Below, in pieces: positions 6,179 through 6,396 of a stretch of DNA of 6,396 nt. Each line of letters starts with the position of its first letter. Position 1 is the stretch's first letter. A program made the position numbers and the translations under genes. The notes under the pieces are model-generated. The model saw only the letters and a program-made list of their open reading frames with translations. It made no database searches and was not told the origin of the DNA. The DNA comes from Actinomycetota bacterium (GTDB lineage: Bacteria > Actinomycetota > Actinomycetes > Nanopelagicales > Nanopelagicaceae), in contig WLNN01000078.1 in NCBI GenBank assembly GCA_009699765.1, positions 1-6,396 of the forward strand. The letters are read 5' to 3'.

Positions 6179-6234
6179 CTCGACTCTATTATCTCGACTC
6201 TATTATCTCGACTCTAGTATCTCGACACAATTAT
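6179..6234. repeat. Four tandem 14-bp repeats
   Basis: The unit CTCGACTCTATTAT occurs four times head to tail: 6179-6192 and 6193-6206 are identical, 6207-6220 has one change (T to G), and 6221-6234 has two. The array starts four bases after the peptidase stop codon and ends 13 bp before the terminator stem. It lies in the 3' untranslated part of the blh-peptidase message and beyond the cspA terminator. CTCGAC occurs once more inside the terminator (6264-6269). There are no spacers, so this is a minisatellite-type array and not CRISPR. Function unknown. Confidence 0.9.
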
Positions 6235-6247
6235 TTTGGAGAAAAGA

Positions 6248-6277
6248 AAAACCCCGCCGATTTCTCGACGGGGTTTT
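6248..6277. terminator. Bidirectional intrinsic terminator between the M23 peptidase and cspA
   Basis: AAAACCCCG (6248-6256) pairs with CGGGGTTTT (6269-6277). After one C/A mismatch, CGA (6258-6260) pairs with TCG (6265-6267) around a TTTC loop. The plus strand ends in TTTTCT. The minus strand gives a longer run, TTTTTCTTTTC, so the hairpin is probably strongest for cspA, while also ending the blh-peptidase transcript. Confidence 0.93.
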
Positions 6278-6303
6278 CTAACTAACTGAAGCTAGTAGTG
6301 TTA

Positions 6304-6396
6304 TTAGGCTGGGTTAACTGCGTCTGCCTGAGGACCCTTAGGACCCTGGACAACCTCAAATGTAACTGCCTGACCCTCTTCAAGGCTCTTGTATCC
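6304..6396 (-). CDS. cspA: CspA-type cold-shock protein, C-terminal part (gene runs off the right edge)
   Basis: The last 30 codons of a minus-strand gene read [18 protein letters not shown], then [12 protein letters not shown] and TAA, followed by a second in-frame TAA (6303-6301). This matches the C-terminal strands of bacterial cold-shock proteins (compare the F(R/K)SLxEGQxVxFEVxxGxKGPQAxNV pattern), small single OB-fold proteins that bind single-stranded RNA and DNA. The RNP motifs and the start lie beyond the window. It converges on the peptidase gene and shares the terminator at 6248-6277. Confidence 0.93.
   Translation of the reverse strand, partial: GYKSLEEGQAVTFEVVQGPKGPQADAVNPA

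Noticed and set aside
6179..6234. CRISPR array
   Set aside because: The units are 14 bp and directly adjacent, with no spacers and no cas genes.

Overview
The window fits a small-genome freshwater actinobacterium of the acI / Nanopelagicales type. The signs are moderate GC, very tight gene spacing (15 to 76 bp gaps), a two-subunit CrtYc/CrtYd lycopene cyclase next to a Brp/Blh carotene dioxygenase (the retinal supply of rhodopsin-bearing actinobacteria), and an actinobacterial cold-shock protein. The taxon is inferred from gene content and style; no 16S or other marker is present.

Layout. (1) Positions 1-1564, minus strand: a 12-helix APC-superfamily amino-acid/amine permease whose reading frame runs without a stop into a flavin-monooxygenase-like FAD-binding domain and off the left edge. 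(2) 1641-1714, minus: tRNA-Met(CAU), 76 bp upstream of the permease. (3) 1715-1798: a short divergent control region. (4) 1799-3907, plus: a GH36 alpha-galactosidase with both catalytic aspartates. (5) 3923-4560, minus: crtYc and crtYd, joined by an ATGA overlap. (6) 4561-4608: a 48-bp divergent region. (7) 4609-5565, plus: blh. (8) 5590-6174, plus: a secreted M23-type peptidase. (9) 6179-6234: four tandem 14-bp units. (10) 6248-6277: a bidirectional terminator. (11) 6304-6396, minus: the C-terminal end of a CspA-type cold-shock protein.

How the genes work together. CrtYc plus CrtYd should cyclise lycopene to beta-carotene, and Blh should split beta-carotene into two retinals, the chromophore of actinorhodopsin-type light-driven proton pumps. 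The rhodopsin gene and the earlier pathway genes (crtE, crtB, crtI) are not here. The alpha-galactosidase would free galactose from imported alpha-galactosides. The cell-wall peptidase and CspA are probably unrelated neighbours.

The most unusual item is the permease-monooxygenase fusion: the frame is open across the junction, and no ATG, GTG, TTG or CTG codon in the linker could start a separate monooxygenase. Only about the first 20 residues of the second domain lie inside the window, so its substrate cannot be read here. No mobile element, CRISPR array or phage gene was seen.
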